A DNA stretch of 42,356 nt from Pseudoalteromonas umbrosa (GTDB lineage: Bacteria; Pseudomonadota; Gammaproteobacteria; Enterobacterales; Alteromonadaceae): assembly GCF_030125375.1 (NCBI RefSeq), contig NZ_JASJUU010000009.1, forward strand, positions 155,718 through 198,073, given 5' to 3'. The notes below the pieces were generated by a model, which was not told the origin of the DNA, ran no database searches, and saw nothing but the letters and a program-made list of their open reading frames with translations. How positions within the stretch are numbered: the first letter of the stretch is position 1; every line of letters starts with the position of its first letter. Made by a program: the position numbers and the translations under genes. Below, one piece after another: positions 42,220-42,356 of the stretch.

Positions 42220-42356
42220 ACCTATATTGAGTGACCTATATTGAGTGACCTATATTGAGTGACCTATATTGAGTGACCTATATTGAGTGACCTATATTGA
42301 GTGACCTATATTGAGTGACCTATATTGAGTGACCTATATTGAGTGACCTATATTGA
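42220..42356. repeat. 14-bp tandem repeat GTGACCTATATTGA
   Basis: Nine exact contiguous copies from 42231 to the window edge, preceded by a partial copy (42220-42230). The unit begins with GTGACC, the same hexamer as one arm of the 19-bp palindromes. The array runs off the window, so the copy number is unknown. Confidence 0.97.

Larger units (their letters stand above)
39770..42356. other. 2.6-kb gene-poor, AT-rich cis-acting region
   Basis: No reading frame here has a plausible ribosome site or protein-like composition. The region holds eight 19-bp GTGACC/GGGCAC palindromes, stem-loops at 40161-40180 (AGAGTG/CACTCT), 40375-40394 (ACTTTGT/ACAAAGT), 40403-40424 (CATACTGC/GCAGTATG) and 42131-42147 (CGCCTG/CAGGCG), nested inverted repeats at 40681-40740, and the terminal 14-bp tandem repeat. 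None of the TTGTACAA elements occurs here. It is a candidate replication, partition or packaging region. Confidence 0.75.

Noticed and set aside
39770..42356. Integron attC-like cassette array
   Set aside because: No core-site pairs, no cassette ORFs and no integrase; the GTGACC/GGGCAC palindromes do not match attC structure.

Overview
The window looks like the tail, baseplate and fibre region of a large contractile-tailed (myovirus-type) phage or prophage, probably of a marine gammaproteobacterium. Evidence: a near-complete P2/T4-style baseplate set (hub, spike, PAAR tip, gp25, J/gp6, tail protein I, gp53-like), a run of very large fibre genes, and two CCA-encoding tRNA genes (Asp-GUC, Thr-UGU) that resemble Vibrio/Pseudoalteromonas tRNAs. 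No terminase, major capsid, polymerase, integrase or lysis cassette was recognised, so the rest of the genome lies outside.

Layout. 1-2516: C-terminal part of a repeat protein (possible tape measure) and a tube/baseplate-junction candidate. 2663-4562: tRNA-Asp, two unknown proteins, a small membrane protein and tRNA-Thr. 4773-10249: baseplate hub, spike, a large beta-helix protein and an alpha-helical/lectin-like protein. 10257-11787: an inserted regulatory island with a Phd/XRE-type regulator and two tiny membrane proteins on the minus strand, then a Phd/ParE-like toxin-antitoxin pair on the plus strand. 11935-15738: PAAR tip, gp25, J and I. 15995-25535: two paralogous giant DUF4815-like assemblies (one split into two genes), a small protein and a gp53-like wedge protein. 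25702-35403: fibre and adhesin region. 35461-39722: unknown, probably virion-associated, proteins. 39723-42356: 2.6 kb with no credible gene, holding a family of 19-bp palindromes, several stem-loops and a 14-bp tandem repeat that runs off the right edge.

Working together: hub, spike, beta-helix and PAAR proteins would form the central piercing device; gp25, J, I and gp53-like proteins the wedges; the DUF4815-like proteins and fibres would attach to the wedges and bind the host. A palindrome, TTGTACAA, sits at the head of nearly every apparent transcription unit and is probably a phage-wide regulatory or promoter element. A second motif, TGAGAC, often lies just upstream of start codons. Both edges of the window lie in tandem repeats, as expected for a contig broken at repeats.
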